Shown here: positions 8,417-17,081 of the stretch, piece after piece
Numbering within the stretch: the stretch's first letter is position 1
Layout of the letters: each line of letters begins with the position of its first letter
DNA from: JBPYFK01 sp051984675
GTDB taxonomy: Bacteria; Actinomycetota; Actinomycetes; Mycobacteriales; Pseudonocardiaceae
Reading direction: 5' to 3'
Assembly: GCA_051984675.1 (NCBI GenBank)
Contig: JBPYFK010000163.1
Coordinates: 23,361-87,360, forward strand
Length of the DNA: 64,000 bases
Made by a program: the position numbers and the translations under genes
The notes under the pieces: generated by a model
Database searches by the model: none
Seen by the model: only the letters and a program-made list of their open reading frames with translations
Told to the model about the DNA's origin: nothing

Positions 8417-9214
8417 TCACCAGGTCAGATTGACCAGCAAGCCCGGGTGGTCGGTGCCAGGCACGGCGAGGTTCTCGGCGCTGCCGAAGGTGAACCGGGA
8501 TTCGGTCGCGAGGACGTGCTGCACATCCCCGTCGCCGTGCCGGAACCACCCTGGCGGCACACATTTCCGCACGTCAGGGTTGCCCTGCTCGCGCAGGTTG
8601 AAGTCGCCGCCGAGGACGGTCGCCGGGTTGTGCCTGCGTGTCGCGTCGGCGAGTTCCTGGCACTGCTGCAGCGCGGCGATCCCGGCCTTGGCCGTGGAAA
8701 GGGTGGTGGTGCACGCCTCGAACTCCGAGAAGGGGGCGCACAAGTACCCGAGCTGCTGGTTCCCACCGTCCTGGTGCGCGTACTGCTGCTTCACCACGGC
8801 GTCCCGGGCGGCGCCTCGCTTCGGGTTGCTGATCACCGCGATCCCGTAGTCACCGCGCCCGTCCGAGCACTGGTACGGCGCACCGCTGCCCTTCGTGCCG
8901 ACCGGCATGAACTGCCAGCGGTACCCGGTTTCCTGGGCCATTCTGGTGATATCGCGGGCACAGATCTCGTTGAGCGTGACGACGTCCGGCTGCCGGTCGT
9001 TGATCAGTGCGATCGCCGAGTCCACCGAGCGCTTTCCCCCGCTGAAGCACGGCGAGAACCCGCCATTGCACAGGTTGAGCTGCAACACGACGAACGGCGC
9101 CGTCGCCGTGGCGCGGGGCGCCAGCGGCCAGCCGACCACCAGCGCGGCAGCGGCCAGGACCACCAGCGCGCCGCCAGCGGCGGCCCTCCCACGCCGACGG
9201 AGACATCGGCTCAT
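8417..9214 (-). CDS. Secreted endonuclease/exonuclease/phosphatase-family protein
   Basis: 265 aa. A twin-Arg-like basic start (M-S-R-C-L-R-R-R-G-R) and a long hydrophobic Ala/Val run form a signal peptide or anchor. The exported domain carries hallmark metal-ion and catalytic motifs: L-Q-L-N-L-C-N near the start, V-V-T-L-N-E-I-C (metal Glu), L-G-G-D-F-N-L-R and the terminal G-T-D-H-P-G-L. Several cysteines suggest disulfides. Substrates of this fold include DNA, RNA and phosphoesters; a secreted nuclease or phosphodiesterase is most likely. Confidence 0.82.
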   Translation of the reverse strand: MSRCLRRRGRAAAGGALVVLAAAALVVGWPLAPRATATAPFVVLQLNLCNGGFSPCFSGGKRSVDSAIALINDRQPDVVTLNEICARDITRMAQETGYRWQFMPVGTKGSGAPYQCSDGRGDYGIAVISNPKRGAARDAVVKQQYAHQDGGNQQLGYLCAPFSEFEACTTTLSTAKAGIAALQQCQELADATRRHNPATVLGGDFNLREQGNPDVRKCVPPGWFRHGDGDVQHVLATESRFTFGSAENLAVPGTDHPGLLVNLTW

Positions 9215-9765
9215 GGGCGACCTCCTCGTCTTTTGGCCAGATCGAGCCTGTGCACTACTGGAAAAGGACGCGCGTTACCGGCACCCGCCGTACCCCCGAA
9301 CGGCAAGACGAGGAGGTGTCTGCTCAGTGTCACCACCCGCGCTGTGCTCACTCACCGGAGCAAAGTGCTGAAACAGCCTCCCGCCGCGCCACCTACGGAC
9401 CGTGCTCCTACCCGAGCACTTCCTCATCGCTCGCAGCACTGAATAACACTTCGAAATGCCGGTCAACCGACCAAGGTATTCCGCCAAGAGAGTTAAGAAC
9501 GCCGGAGAAATCAGAGAACTCCCCGCGTTATCCGCTGACTGGGCTCCCACCAGAGCGAGTGATACCCAACCGGGCGCACGGACGCCGCTGCCAGCGCAAT
9601 CTCGATGAGTGCGAAACCACTCGGCGGTGGGCAGCCATCCACCCGTTTCGTTCTCGCCCAACCGGGGGACTGCCGCTGATGTTGGAAAAACCGGGCCGGC
9701 AGATCGCTCATCCGTGATAACTGTGGTGTCAAGCCATCACGTTCTGTGCGGACCATTACGCGACA
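9215..9765. other. Intergenic region, no gene recognised
   Basis: About 550 bp with lower GC around 9430-9530. Open frames on both strands here (for example 9275-9661 minus) lack codon bias, ribosome sites and recognisable domains. Promoters for the two divergent flanking genes presumably lie here. Confidence 0.45.
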
Positions 9766-9789
9766 ATGTCGCGGTCACGGAGAGCAGCA

Positions 9790-12153
9790 GTGCCGAGCAT
9801 GCCCTGGGAGAGCAACGGAACCGGACCGGCCACGGCCGCCGAGCAGCGCCTCGACGAAGCCTTCGGTCAGATCCGCACCCGATCGTCGCGGCGAGAGTCC
9901 CACGAATCCGACGCCACGACCGACCGGCTCGACATCCACACCGCCGCGTACGAGCCGGAGTCGGTGGTACGCGCCGAGTACCTGATCCGCAAGCTCATCG
10001 AGTCCGAGTCCGAGTCCGACGAGGGCGGATGGCGGCGGCCGTTCTCGCGGCGCGCGGCGCAGTCGCAGGTGATCCGTGTTCGGGACACGGTGATCGTCGG
10101 GACGCTGGATCTGCGTGCCACCGACCTGACCCACCTGCTGGAGTTCACGCGCTGCCGGTTCGAGGAGACACCTGACCTGCGCCAGGCGACCCTCGCCGGC
10201 CTTGTGCTCACGAAGTGCTGGTTCCCCGGCCTGCGCGCGCGAAACCTGCGCACGTCCAACGACGTCCTGCTGCTCGGCTGCACCAGCCACGGTGACCGTG
10301 TCGACCTCACCGACGCGCAGCTCGGCGGGTCGCTGGAGCTCAACGACAGCGTCTTGAGCAACCGGCATTCGCGCGCCATGCACGCCGACCGGCTGACCGT
10401 CTCGGGCGCGTTGCTGGCGATGCGGATGCGGGTCACGGGCGAGCTGCGGCTGCCCGGTGCCAACGTCGCCGGCAACCTGAACCTCTGCGGTGCGACGCTG
10501 CACAACCCCGGTCGGGTCGCGGTCAACGCCAACGGTGTGCAGATCGGCGGCAGCCTGCGCTGCCACGTGGACCCCAACACCCGCCGGCCGTTCACCGCCG
10601 AAGGGCTGCTGTACCTGACGAGCGCGCACATCAAGGGCGACCTCCGCCTTCGGGACGCCGTGCTCACCCCAGGGTCGTCCGCGCGTTCGCACGACGTGTC
10701 CTCGCACGACGACCCGGTCGCCACACTCGTGCTCGACCGCGCCGAGATCATCGGTGACGCGCAGCTCGACAACGGCCTGCGCAGCCAGGGCACGATCCGC
10801 ATGGTCAACGCGCGCATCGGCGGCAACCTCCGGCTGGGCGCCGCCCGGGTGGAGGTCAGCCAGCCGGAGACGGGTGCGAAGGAGATCCCGGACGAACTCG
10901 ACGGCCTCGACCCCACCACCGACCCGTTCCTGACACCGGACACCCACCCGGCCCGCTCGTTACATCTCAGCGGGATCGAAGTTCAGGGCAACCTGGAAGC
11001 CAACAGCGTCGACCTGCGTGGACAGGTCAGGATGACCGACGCCGTGGTGCGTGGCAACTTTCACCTGAACCGGTCCCGCATCATCGGCCCGCGCCTGGAC
11101 GTGTTGCAGGCCAACCGGATGCGTGTCGGCGGCAACCTGGAATGCCGGGAGACCGACATCGAGGGTACGGCGCAGCTGCAAGGCGCGCGGATCGGCGCGA
11201 ACCTCGACCTGCGGTCGACCACGCTCACCAGGCCGGCGTGGCGCCCGCACCGAAACACCTACAAGTCCTCTTTGGACATCCGAGCTGCGAGCGTGGGACG
11301 CGACCTGGTGTGTGCGGAGGGCACCCGCCCGTTCCGCGCCGACGGCGAGATCCACCTGCGCCGCACGTCGATCGGCCGGCAGGCGAACTTCTGGGGCTGC
11401 CGGCTCGGAGACGACGAGTCGTCGAACGCGCTGAACGCGTTCGGGCTCGCCGCGCAGGAAATCACGTTACGACCGCAGGAGCCGCCGTGCGGGCGGATCG
11501 TGTTGCGCCAGGCCCAGTGCGAGCTGCTCGACGACAACGCCGAGCTGTGGGCGGCCACCGGCGGAGTCGACGTCGAGGGGTTCGTCTACAACAACCTCGC
11601 CCGGCCGATCAAGCCCACCGACCGGGAACGCGTGTGGCAGCGGGTCGAGTGGCTGCGCGACACAGTGCGCGGCGGTTACCTGCCCGGACCGTACGACCAG
11701 CTGGCGAGCGTGTTCCGGGCCAACGGCAACGAGGAGCACGCGATCATCGTGCTGGCCGAGAAGCAGCGCCGCCGCTACCAGGCGATGGCTGGCGCGGCCC
11801 GCCCCGTCCTGCGCCCACTGATCCGCATGTGGAGTGGGCTGCAGCGTCTCACGGTCAACTACGGCTACCGCCCGGTGCGGGCGCTTATCTGGCTGCTGGT
11901 ACTCGCCGCCGGGGGCACGGCCTGGTTCGACGACCACCCGTTGCATCCGGTCAACCACGAGGAAGATCCGATCTGGAACCCGTTCCTGTACACGGTCGAC
12001 CAGCTCCTGCCGGTCATCAACCTCGGGTACAAGGGGATGTTCCGGCCGGAAGGGGGCTCGCAGTGGGTCACCGTCGTGCTGATCGCTTCAGGCTGGATTC
12101 TCGCCACCACGGTCGCGGCCGGCATCACCCGAGCGCTCAAGCGCGAGAAGTAG
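9790..12153 (+). CDS. Large beta-solenoid-like repeat protein with C-terminal membrane segments
   Basis: 787 aa from GTG 9790, preceded by GGAGA; an in-frame ATG at 9766 would add 8 residues. The central ~500 residues are built of imperfect repeats of the form G-x-L-x-L-x-x-A-x-V-x-G-x-L (G-G-S-L-E-L-N-D, G-N-L-N-L-C-G-A, G-N-L-R-L-G-A-A). This is the rhythm expected of a parallel beta-helix. Two or three hydrophobic segments near the end (about residues 700-780) should anchor it in the membrane. Similar actinobacterial proteins are often labelled 'membrane-associated oxidoreductase', but I see no nucleotide-binding or redox motif. Function unknown. Confidence 0.72.
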   Translation: MPSMPWESNGTGPATAAEQRLDEAFGQIRTRSSRRESHESDATTDRLDIHTAAYEPESVVRAEYLIRKLIESESESDEGGWRRPFSRRAAQSQVIRVRDTVIVGTLDLRATDLTHLLEFTRCRFEETPDLRQATLAGLVLTKCWFPGLRARNLRTSNDVLLLGCTSHGDRVDLTDAQLGGSLELNDSVLSNRHSRAMHADRLTVSGALLAMRMRVTGELRLPGANVAGNLNLCGATLHNPGRVAVNANGVQIGGSLRCHVDPNTRRPFTAEGLLYLTSAHIKGDLRLRDAVLTPGSSARSHDVSSHDDPVATLVLDRAEIIGDAQLDNGLRSQGTIRMVNARIGGNLRLGAARVEVSQPETGAKEIPDELDGLDPTTDPFLTPDTHPARSLHLSGIEVQGNLEANSVDLRGQVRMTDAVVRGNFHLNRSRIIGPRLDVLQANRMRVGGNLECRETDIEGTAQLQGARIGANLDLRSTTLTRPAWRPHRNTYKSSLDIRAASVGRDLVCAEGTRPFRADGEIHLRRTSIGRQANFWGCRLGDDESSNALNAFGLAAQEITLRPQEPPCGRIVLRQAQCELLDDNAELWAATGGVDVEGFVYNNLARPIKPTDRERVWQRVEWLRDTVRGGYLPGPYDQLASVFRANGNEEHAIIVLAEKQRRRYQAMAGAARPVLRPLIRMWSGLQRLTVNYGYRPVRALIWLLVLAAGGTAWFDDHPLHPVNHEEDPIWNPFLYTVDQLLPVINLGYKGMFRPEGGSQWVTVVLIASGWILATTVAAGITRALKREK

Positions 12154-12157
12154 GGCG

Positions 12158-13483
12158 CTACTGGAAAAGCGCCGCCAGGCAGGGGGAGTACTCCTGGTCG
12201 AGCACCAGCGACGCCGCCCCGACCGCCCCGGGATCGGCGTCGATCAGCGCTGGCAGAACGTGGACCGGGCGGACGTGCGGCGCCCATACGTGCTCGTCGA
12301 GCACCTTCGCGACACGGGACCGCACCAATTCGTCCACGTGTCGCAGCGCCGGCCCACCGAGCACCACTCGGTCCACATCGAGCACGTTGACGACGGTGGC
12401 CAGGGCCTGCCCGAGCTTGGTGGCGGAGCGGCGGAGCAGCCGTACCGCCGTGCTGTCGCCACCGGCGGCCAGCCGGCACAGGCGTTCGTACTGTGCGGAA
12501 ACGGACTCGTCCCCAAGCGCGTCAGGCTCGCCGTTCGCCTCGGACCAGTCGGCCACGAGCGCGCGCATCGAACAGTACGTGTCCAGACATCCGCGCCCGC
12601 CACACACGCATCTCCGATTGCCGTTGCCCGTCCCGACGTGCGCGATCTCGCCGGCGTTGTTGCTTACCCCGCGATGTACCTGGCCGCCCAGGACCACTCC
12701 GACGCTGACGTCCCAGCCCAGGTAGGCGTACACGAACGACCCTGGACAGGTGTTCCCTCCGGCCCAGCGTTCACCCACCGCCGCCGCCGTGGCGTCGGTG
12801 TCCATCACCACCGGTATCTCGGTGCGCCGCTGGACGGCATCCACCAGTTCGACCTCGCCCCACCCGTCGAAACTGGGCGGACCGAGCATGCGGCGGTGCT
12901 CGGGATCGAGCGGTCCGGGCACGGCGAGGCCCACACCGACCACCCGATCGGCGGCGCCGGAGCGGCGCACGAGGTGGTGGAACAGCCGGGTCAGCGCGCC
13001 GACGACCGTGGTGGGCGACGCTGGCGGGGAGAGCCGGCGCTGGCCGCGTAGTTGCACCGTCCCGGTGAAATCGAGCATGACCCCGGTGACGCGGTCGGGA
13101 GCGACGTGCAGTCCCACGGCGGCGTAGGCGTTCGGCACGACGCTCAGCAGGACGCGGCGTTTACCGCCGGTGGACGGTGCGTGACCGTTCTCGGTGACCA
13201 GCCCGTCCGCGATCAGCTCGCGGACGATGTTGGACATCGTCTGCGCCGTCAGGCCGGTCCGTTCCGCGAGTTCGACGCGGCTCAGCTCGCCGTGCGAACG
13301 GATCGCGTCCAGCACCACGGCACGGTTGAAACCGCCGACCCGGGGCAGATTGGTGCCCATCCACGGGGGCCGCTGCCCGGGCGATACATGACCGTTCCTG
13401 CCCAGACCGTTGCTACCCAGGTCGGTTCTGTCCTGCCCGTTATTGCCGTGCCCGTTATTTCCGTGCCCGAACGCTGCGACCAC
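12158..13483 (-). CDS. ROK family transcriptional regulator
   Basis: 441 aa from GTG 13483, with AGGAGG 11 nt upstream supporting translation of the unusual N-terminus. Residues 1-40 are Gly/Asn-rich pentapeptide repeats. A winged helix-turn-helix follows (L-S-R-V-E-L-A-E-R-T-G-L-T-A-Q-T-M-S-N-I). The ROK domain has the cysteine-rich zinc motif C-V-C-G-G-R-G-C-L-D. The ATP-binding D-x-G-G-T motif of ROK sugar kinases is not conserved (G-L-H-V-A-P-D), so it is a NagC/XylR-type repressor rather than a kinase. The sugar ligand is unknown. The stop codons of this gene and its convergent neighbour are only 4 bp apart. Confidence 0.88.
   Translation of the reverse strand: MVAAFGHGNNGHGNNGQDRTDLGSNGLGRNGHVSPGQRPPWMGTNLPRVGGFNRAVVLDAIRSHGELSRVELAERTGLTAQTMSNIVRELIADGLVTENGHAPSTGGKRRVLLSVVPNAYAAVGLHVAPDRVTGVMLDFTGTVQLRGQRRLSPPASPTTVVGALTRLFHHLVRRSGAADRVVGVGLAVPGPLDPEHRRMLGPPSFDGWGEVELVDAVQRRTEIPVVMDTDATAAAVGERWAGGNTCPGSFVYAYLGWDVSVGVVLGGQVHRGVSNNAGEIAHVGTGNGNRRCVCGGRGCLDTYCSMRALVADWSEANGEPDALGDESVSAQYERLCRLAAGGDSTAVRLLRRSATKLGQALATVVNVLDVDRVVLGGPALRHVDELVRSRVAKVLDEHVWAPHVRPVHVLPALIDADPGAVGAASLVLDQEYSPCLAALFQ
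13392..13478. repeat. 15-bp minisatellite in the ROK gene 5' end
   Basis: Five imperfect 15-bp units occupy 13392-13466 and a partial sixth follows. The two best are 13437-13451 and 13452-13466, with one mismatch. They encode pentapeptides of the G-H-G-N-N type. Confidence 0.7.
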
Positions 13484-13611
13484 GAACCCGTCCGCCTCCT
13501 CCTGGGTCGGCGTGCACTGGTCCCGTTACCTGGACTTTCCCTATCGAATAGAGTTACGAGTCTTGTGATCCAGATCTCAGGCTACTGCACAGGCCGCCCG
13601 GGACGGGAGGG

Positions 13612-13752
13612 CTAGCGACGGAGTTCGACCACATCTTCGCGTTCGACGCGCTCGCTGTCGGACTCTTCGATGTCGTCCTCGTCCGAGGTGAAGACCAGGA
13701 AAACAGCGACGACGGCCACCAGGGAGAGCACCAGCAGCGCCACGCCAGCCAT
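13612..13752 (-). CDS. Small single-span membrane protein with acidic tail
   Basis: 46 aa from ATG 13752, chosen because GGAGG precedes it with 8-nt spacing; a longer start at 13794 has no such site. Residues 3-21 form one hydrophobic helix. The remainder is very acidic (T-S-D-E-D-D-I-E-E-S-D) and ends in L-R-R. It probably inserts in the membrane with a charged cytoplasmic tail. Function unknown. Confidence 0.6.
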   Translation of the reverse strand: MAGVALLVLSLVAVVAVFLVFTSDEDDIEESDSERVEREDVVELRR

Positions 13753-14077
13753 GGAGACCACCTCCGTGCGTCGTCGGATTCGGAGACGACGCACTCAGTA
13801 TCGCCACGGTTCTGCGGGGTGCGCGAATCCTTATCTACGCAACCCAATAAGGGAATCTACTCAGCGGAGCGTGCACGCTTCGGCGGACGCCGCCCACCAC
13901 AGACCCACTGAGTTACGCACAGCAACCGACATTTTTCACTAATACGAGTGGCGAACATATTGACGCACCGTAGTAAAACGATCCGCTTTCCCCTGATGCA
14001 CACAGTGGCGCCGTTCGCGTGTCGACACGCGAACGGCGCCACTGTCGAGCGCAGATCGAGGACCTACTCGCCTACGG
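13753..14077. other. Intergenic region between the small membrane gene and pckG
   Basis: About 325 bp, AT-richer than the surroundings between 13900 and 13990. It holds the presumed promoter of the small membrane gene (minus strand) and the large palindrome at 14002-14045. No gene seen. Confidence 0.45.
14002..14045. terminator. 44-nt perfect palindrome, terminator of pckG
   Basis: Positions 14002-14023 are exactly complementary to 14024-14045, so the whole 44 nt is one uninterrupted palindrome. As RNA it would fold into an ~20-bp stem with a minimal loop. It begins about 32 nt beyond the pckG stop. The length is unusual for a simple terminator. Confidence 0.7.
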
Positions 14078-15895
14078 TCAGTAGCCGAGTCGTTGCTTCA
14101 GCGCGTCCAGCTCGTCCCGCATCGACGTGGGCAGCGCGTCTCCGATGCTGTCGAACCACTCCTCGATGAGCGGGATCTCCGCCTTCCACTCGTCGAGGTT
14201 CACCCGCAGCGCGGTCTCGACGTCCTCGCGCGGCGTGTCCAGGCCGGACAGGTCGATCTGGTCGGACGACGGCACGCGACCGATGGCCGTCTCCTCGGCG
14301 GCGGCCGTTCCCTCGATCCGCTGGATGATCCACTTCAGCACCCGGGAGTTCTCCCCGAAGCCCGGCCACACGATCTTCTCGCCGGAGGCGTCCCGGCGGA
14401 ACCAGTTGACGTAGAAGATCTTCGGCAGCTTCGACGCGTCGGCCTCCTTGCCGACGTTCACCCAGTGCTGGAAGTAGTCGCCGACGTTGTAGCCGATGAA
14501 CGGCAGCATCGCCATCGGATCGCGGCGGACCTCACCGACCTTGCCGGTCGCGGCTGCGGTCTTCTCCGACGACAGCGTGGCGCCCATGAACACGCCGTGC
14601 TGCCAGTCGTAGGACTCGTTGACCAGCGGAATCGTGGTCTTGCGGCGGCCACCGAAGAGGATCGCGGAAATCGGCACGCCGTTGGGGTCGTCCCACTCCG
14701 GGGCCAGCGTCGGGCACTGCGCCATCGGCGTGCAGTAGCGGGAGTTCGGGTGCGAGGACAGTTCGCCGGACTCCGGCGTCCAGTCCCGATTCTTCCAGTC
14801 GGTGAGGTGCTGCGGCTGGTTCTCCATGCCTTCCCACCAGATGTCGCCGTCGTCGGTGAGGGCGACGTTGGTGAAGATGGAGTTCCCGTGCTCGATGGTG
14901 CGCATCGCGTTCGGGTTGGTCTTCCAGTTGGTGCCGGGAGCGACGCCGAAGAACCCGGCCTCCGGGTTCACCGCGTACAGCCGGCCGTCCGGCCCGAACT
15001 TCATCCACGCGATGTCGTCACCGAGGGTCTCTACTCGCCAACCCGGGATGGTCGGCTCCAGCATGGCCAGGTTCGTCTTGCCGCAGGCGGACGGGAACGC
15101 GGCGGCGACGTAGTAGACCTTGTTCTCCGGGGAGATCAGCTTGAGGATGAGCATGTGCTCGGCCAGCCAGCCCTCGTCACGGGCGATGGCCGAGGCGATG
15201 CGCAGCGAGTAGCACTTCTTGCCCAGCAGCGCGTTCCCGCCGTAGCCGGAGCCGTAGCTCCAGATCAGGCGCTCCTCCGGGAAGTGCGTGATGTACTTCG
15301 TGTCGTTACACGGCCACGGCACGTCCTGCTGGCCCGGCTCCAGCGGCGCACCCACCGAGTGCAGCGCCGGCACGAAGTCCGCATCGGCACCGAAGCGGTC
15401 CAGCACCTTCGCGCCCATGCGGGTCATGATGTGCATCGATACGACGACGTACTCGGAGTCGGTGATCTCCACGCCGAGGCGCGGCGGGTCCGCGTCCAGC
15501 GGTCCCATGCAGAACGGGATGACGAACATCGTGCGACCCCGCATGCAGCCCCGGTAGAGCTCCGTCATGGTCGCCTTCATCTCGTCCGGGTCCATCCAGT
15601 TGTTGGTGACCCCGGAGTCGGCGCGATCCCGCGAGCAGATGAACGTCCGCTCCTCGACCCGCGCGACGTCGCTCGGGTCCGAGGCGGCCCAGAAGGAGTT
15701 GGGTTTCTTCTTCAGCCGGGTGAACGTGCCCGCCTCGACCAGCTGGTCGGTCAAGCGCTGCCACTCTTCCGGTGACCCGTCGCACCACACCACACGGTCC
15801 GGCGTGGTCAGCTCGGCGACTTCGCGCACCCACGACAGCAAGCGCTCGTGTTCGATTGGTGCCTGGTCGAGGCCCGGGATGGTCAATGCGGTCAT
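14078..15895 (-). CDS. pckG: Phosphoenolpyruvate carboxykinase (GTP)
   Basis: 605 aa, the normal length for the GTP-dependent class. It interconverts oxaloacetate + GTP and PEP + CO2 + GDP, the gateway to gluconeogenesis. The kinase P-loop A-F-P-S-A-C-G-K-T-N contains the reactive cysteine typical of GTP-PEPCK. R-P-style substrate loops, G-S-G-Y-G-G-N-A-L-L-G-K-K and N-P-E-A-G-F-F-G-V-A-P-G-T are also present. AGGAG lies about 10 nt before ATG 15895. Monocistronic, with a strong palindrome downstream. Confidence 0.97.
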   Translation of the reverse strand: MTALTIPGLDQAPIEHERLLSWVREVAELTTPDRVVWCDGSPEEWQRLTDQLVEAGTFTRLKKKPNSFWAASDPSDVARVEERTFICSRDRADSGVTNNWMDPDEMKATMTELYRGCMRGRTMFVIPFCMGPLDADPPRLGVEITDSEYVVVSMHIMTRMGAKVLDRFGADADFVPALHSVGAPLEPGQQDVPWPCNDTKYITHFPEERLIWSYGSGYGGNALLGKKCYSLRIASAIARDEGWLAEHMLILKLISPENKVYYVAAAFPSACGKTNLAMLEPTIPGWRVETLGDDIAWMKFGPDGRLYAVNPEAGFFGVAPGTNWKTNPNAMRTIEHGNSIFTNVALTDDGDIWWEGMENQPQHLTDWKNRDWTPESGELSSHPNSRYCTPMAQCPTLAPEWDDPNGVPISAILFGGRRKTTIPLVNESYDWQHGVFMGATLSSEKTAAATGKVGEVRRDPMAMLPFIGYNVGDYFQHWVNVGKEADASKLPKIFYVNWFRRDASGEKIVWPGFGENSRVLKWIIQRIEGTAAAEETAIGRVPSSDQIDLSGLDTPREDVETALRVNLDEWKAEIPLIEEWFDSIGDALPTSMRDELDALKQRLGY

Positions 15896-16336
15896 CGCGT
15901 CGTGTCTCCTGACTGGGCGCCACAGCCCGGATCGGCGTTGCCGGTGACGTCGCCACTGACGTCACGTGGAAATGCTCCGCCCCGCCCGGAACACCGGACG
16001 GGGTTTGTGAAGGGGATGCACAGAGGTTAGCGGCGCAAAACCCAGGATGCGGAGATCAGCCTTGTCGGTTCTCTCACAGGAACGATAAGGGAATCGATTC
16101 AGTGCCCTCTTGGGCCAAAGGTTCCGACCAATATCGACCGGCTCACACAAAGATTTCCGACAAACGGGGCCAGGCGGCGAACGGCGCGTAACGGGCGAAC
16201 TACGTTTACGAGGCGTGTCGCCGTCGCTGGCGAGGCTCACTTCACCAGAGTCATACGTCCCAAAACAGCAAAACCCGCCCGTGGAACGGGCGGGTTGGAG
16301 AAACCGCGTGTGAATGCGAATGACGACTCGGAGTAA
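15896..16336. other. pckG promoter region and terminator of the upstream gene
   Basis: About 440 bp with no gene. The part near 16020-16200 is relatively AT-rich and should hold the pckG promoter (minus strand). The terminator hairpin at 16272-16296 belongs to the next gene. Confidence 0.45.
16272..16296 (-). terminator. Rho-independent terminator
   Basis: A perfect 11-bp stem (16272-16282 with 16286-16296) with a 3-nt loop. On the minus strand it is followed by TTTTGCTGTTTTG, giving a classic T-rich tail after the gene ending at 16337. Confidence 0.85.
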
Positions 16337-16963
16337 CTACACCCAAACCGAATCGGAAGACGGGTCTGGCGCCTGGTAGCCAGCGTGCGGAGCCGGCGGC
16401 TGGTCGCTGGCGGGTGCGGGCGCGTCGAAGGACCACGTCGAGTCGTCCGTAGGGGCCGGCGGGATCGGCTTGAGCTGGTACTGGCCGCTCTGGTCGAGCT
16501 GACCGTGCTGAACCACGGTCCACTGGCCGGGGCCGGTGTGCCGGGACACCGTCACATCACCGTTGTTGGTGATCTCGACGACCTGATCGGCCGAACCGGT
16601 CCCGTTGACGTCGGTGGCGAGCAACATGCCGCGGGCCGTAGGCACGATCGCGGTATCCGGCCGACCGGTGTTGCCGGTGTCCTCCGTGGGCGGTCCCACC
16701 TGCTGAGCACCGTGCGGGGTGTCGATCGTCATGGGGTGTGGCGCCGGAGCCGGCGGCGGCACAGGTCCGGGTTCCGGGTGGTCCGCGTGGTCTGGATGCC
16801 CTGGGTCTCCGAGTCCGTCCAACCCCAGATCGCCGTGCCACTGACCGAGGTCACCGTCGATGAAGTCGACGAACCCGTCGTCGGTCACGGCTGCGGCATC
16901 CTCATGACCGTCCGTGGCGACATGCATGTCACCGTCCCCCGTGCCGGTGTCCTCGATATACAC
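16337..16963 (-). CDS. DUF6802-like acidic protein with a VCBS-like domain
   Basis: 208 aa from GTG 16963, with GAGGGGA 6 nt upstream. The N-terminus (M-Y-I-E-D-T-G-T-G-D-G-D-M-H-V) and the His/Asp/Pro-rich linker resemble an actinobacterial family I associate with the DUF6802 label (from memory). A central segment, A-T-D-V-N-G-T-G-S-A-D-Q-V-V-E-I, looks like an FG-GAP/VCBS-type repeat with Asp-rich metal-binding loops. No signal peptide. It follows the dynamin/GrpE operon on the same strand after two hairpins, so it may be a separate transcript. Function unknown. Confidence 0.6.
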   Translation of the reverse strand: MYIEDTGTGDGDMHVATDGHEDAAAVTDDGFVDFIDGDLGQWHGDLGLDGLGDPGHPDHADHPEPGPVPPPAPAPHPMTIDTPHGAQQVGPPTEDTGNTGRPDTAIVPTARGMLLATDVNGTGSADQVVEITNNGDVTVSRHTGPGQWTVVQHGQLDQSGQYQLKPIPPAPTDDSTWSFDAPAPASDQPPAPHAGYQAPDPSSDSVWV

Positions 16964-17040
16964 GTCTGTTCCCCTCAGCGGCGGCTGTTGTGGTTGCTGA
17001 CAGTGGTGTTCTCGTCGCGGAGAATGCTTGCCCTTGAGAC

Positions 17041-17081
17041 GCAGGGTAAGCCCTGCCGGTTCCCGCCCTGCTCGCGGGCGG
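17041..17081 (-). terminator. Tandem hairpins after the dynamin operon
   Basis: Two short perfect hairpins lie directly after the stop at 17082: GCAGGG-TAAG-CCCTGC (17041-17056) and CCGCCC-N7-GGGCGG (17063-17081). Confidence 0.55.

Noticed and set aside
9275..9661. 128-codon minus-strand frame in the 9.2-9.8 kb gap
   Set aside because: No codon bias, ribosome site or recognisable motif.
11142..12725. Long Arg/Pro-rich frame across two genes
   Set aside because: Shadow of the solenoid-protein and ROK genes in another frame; composition typical of high-GC out-of-frame translation.
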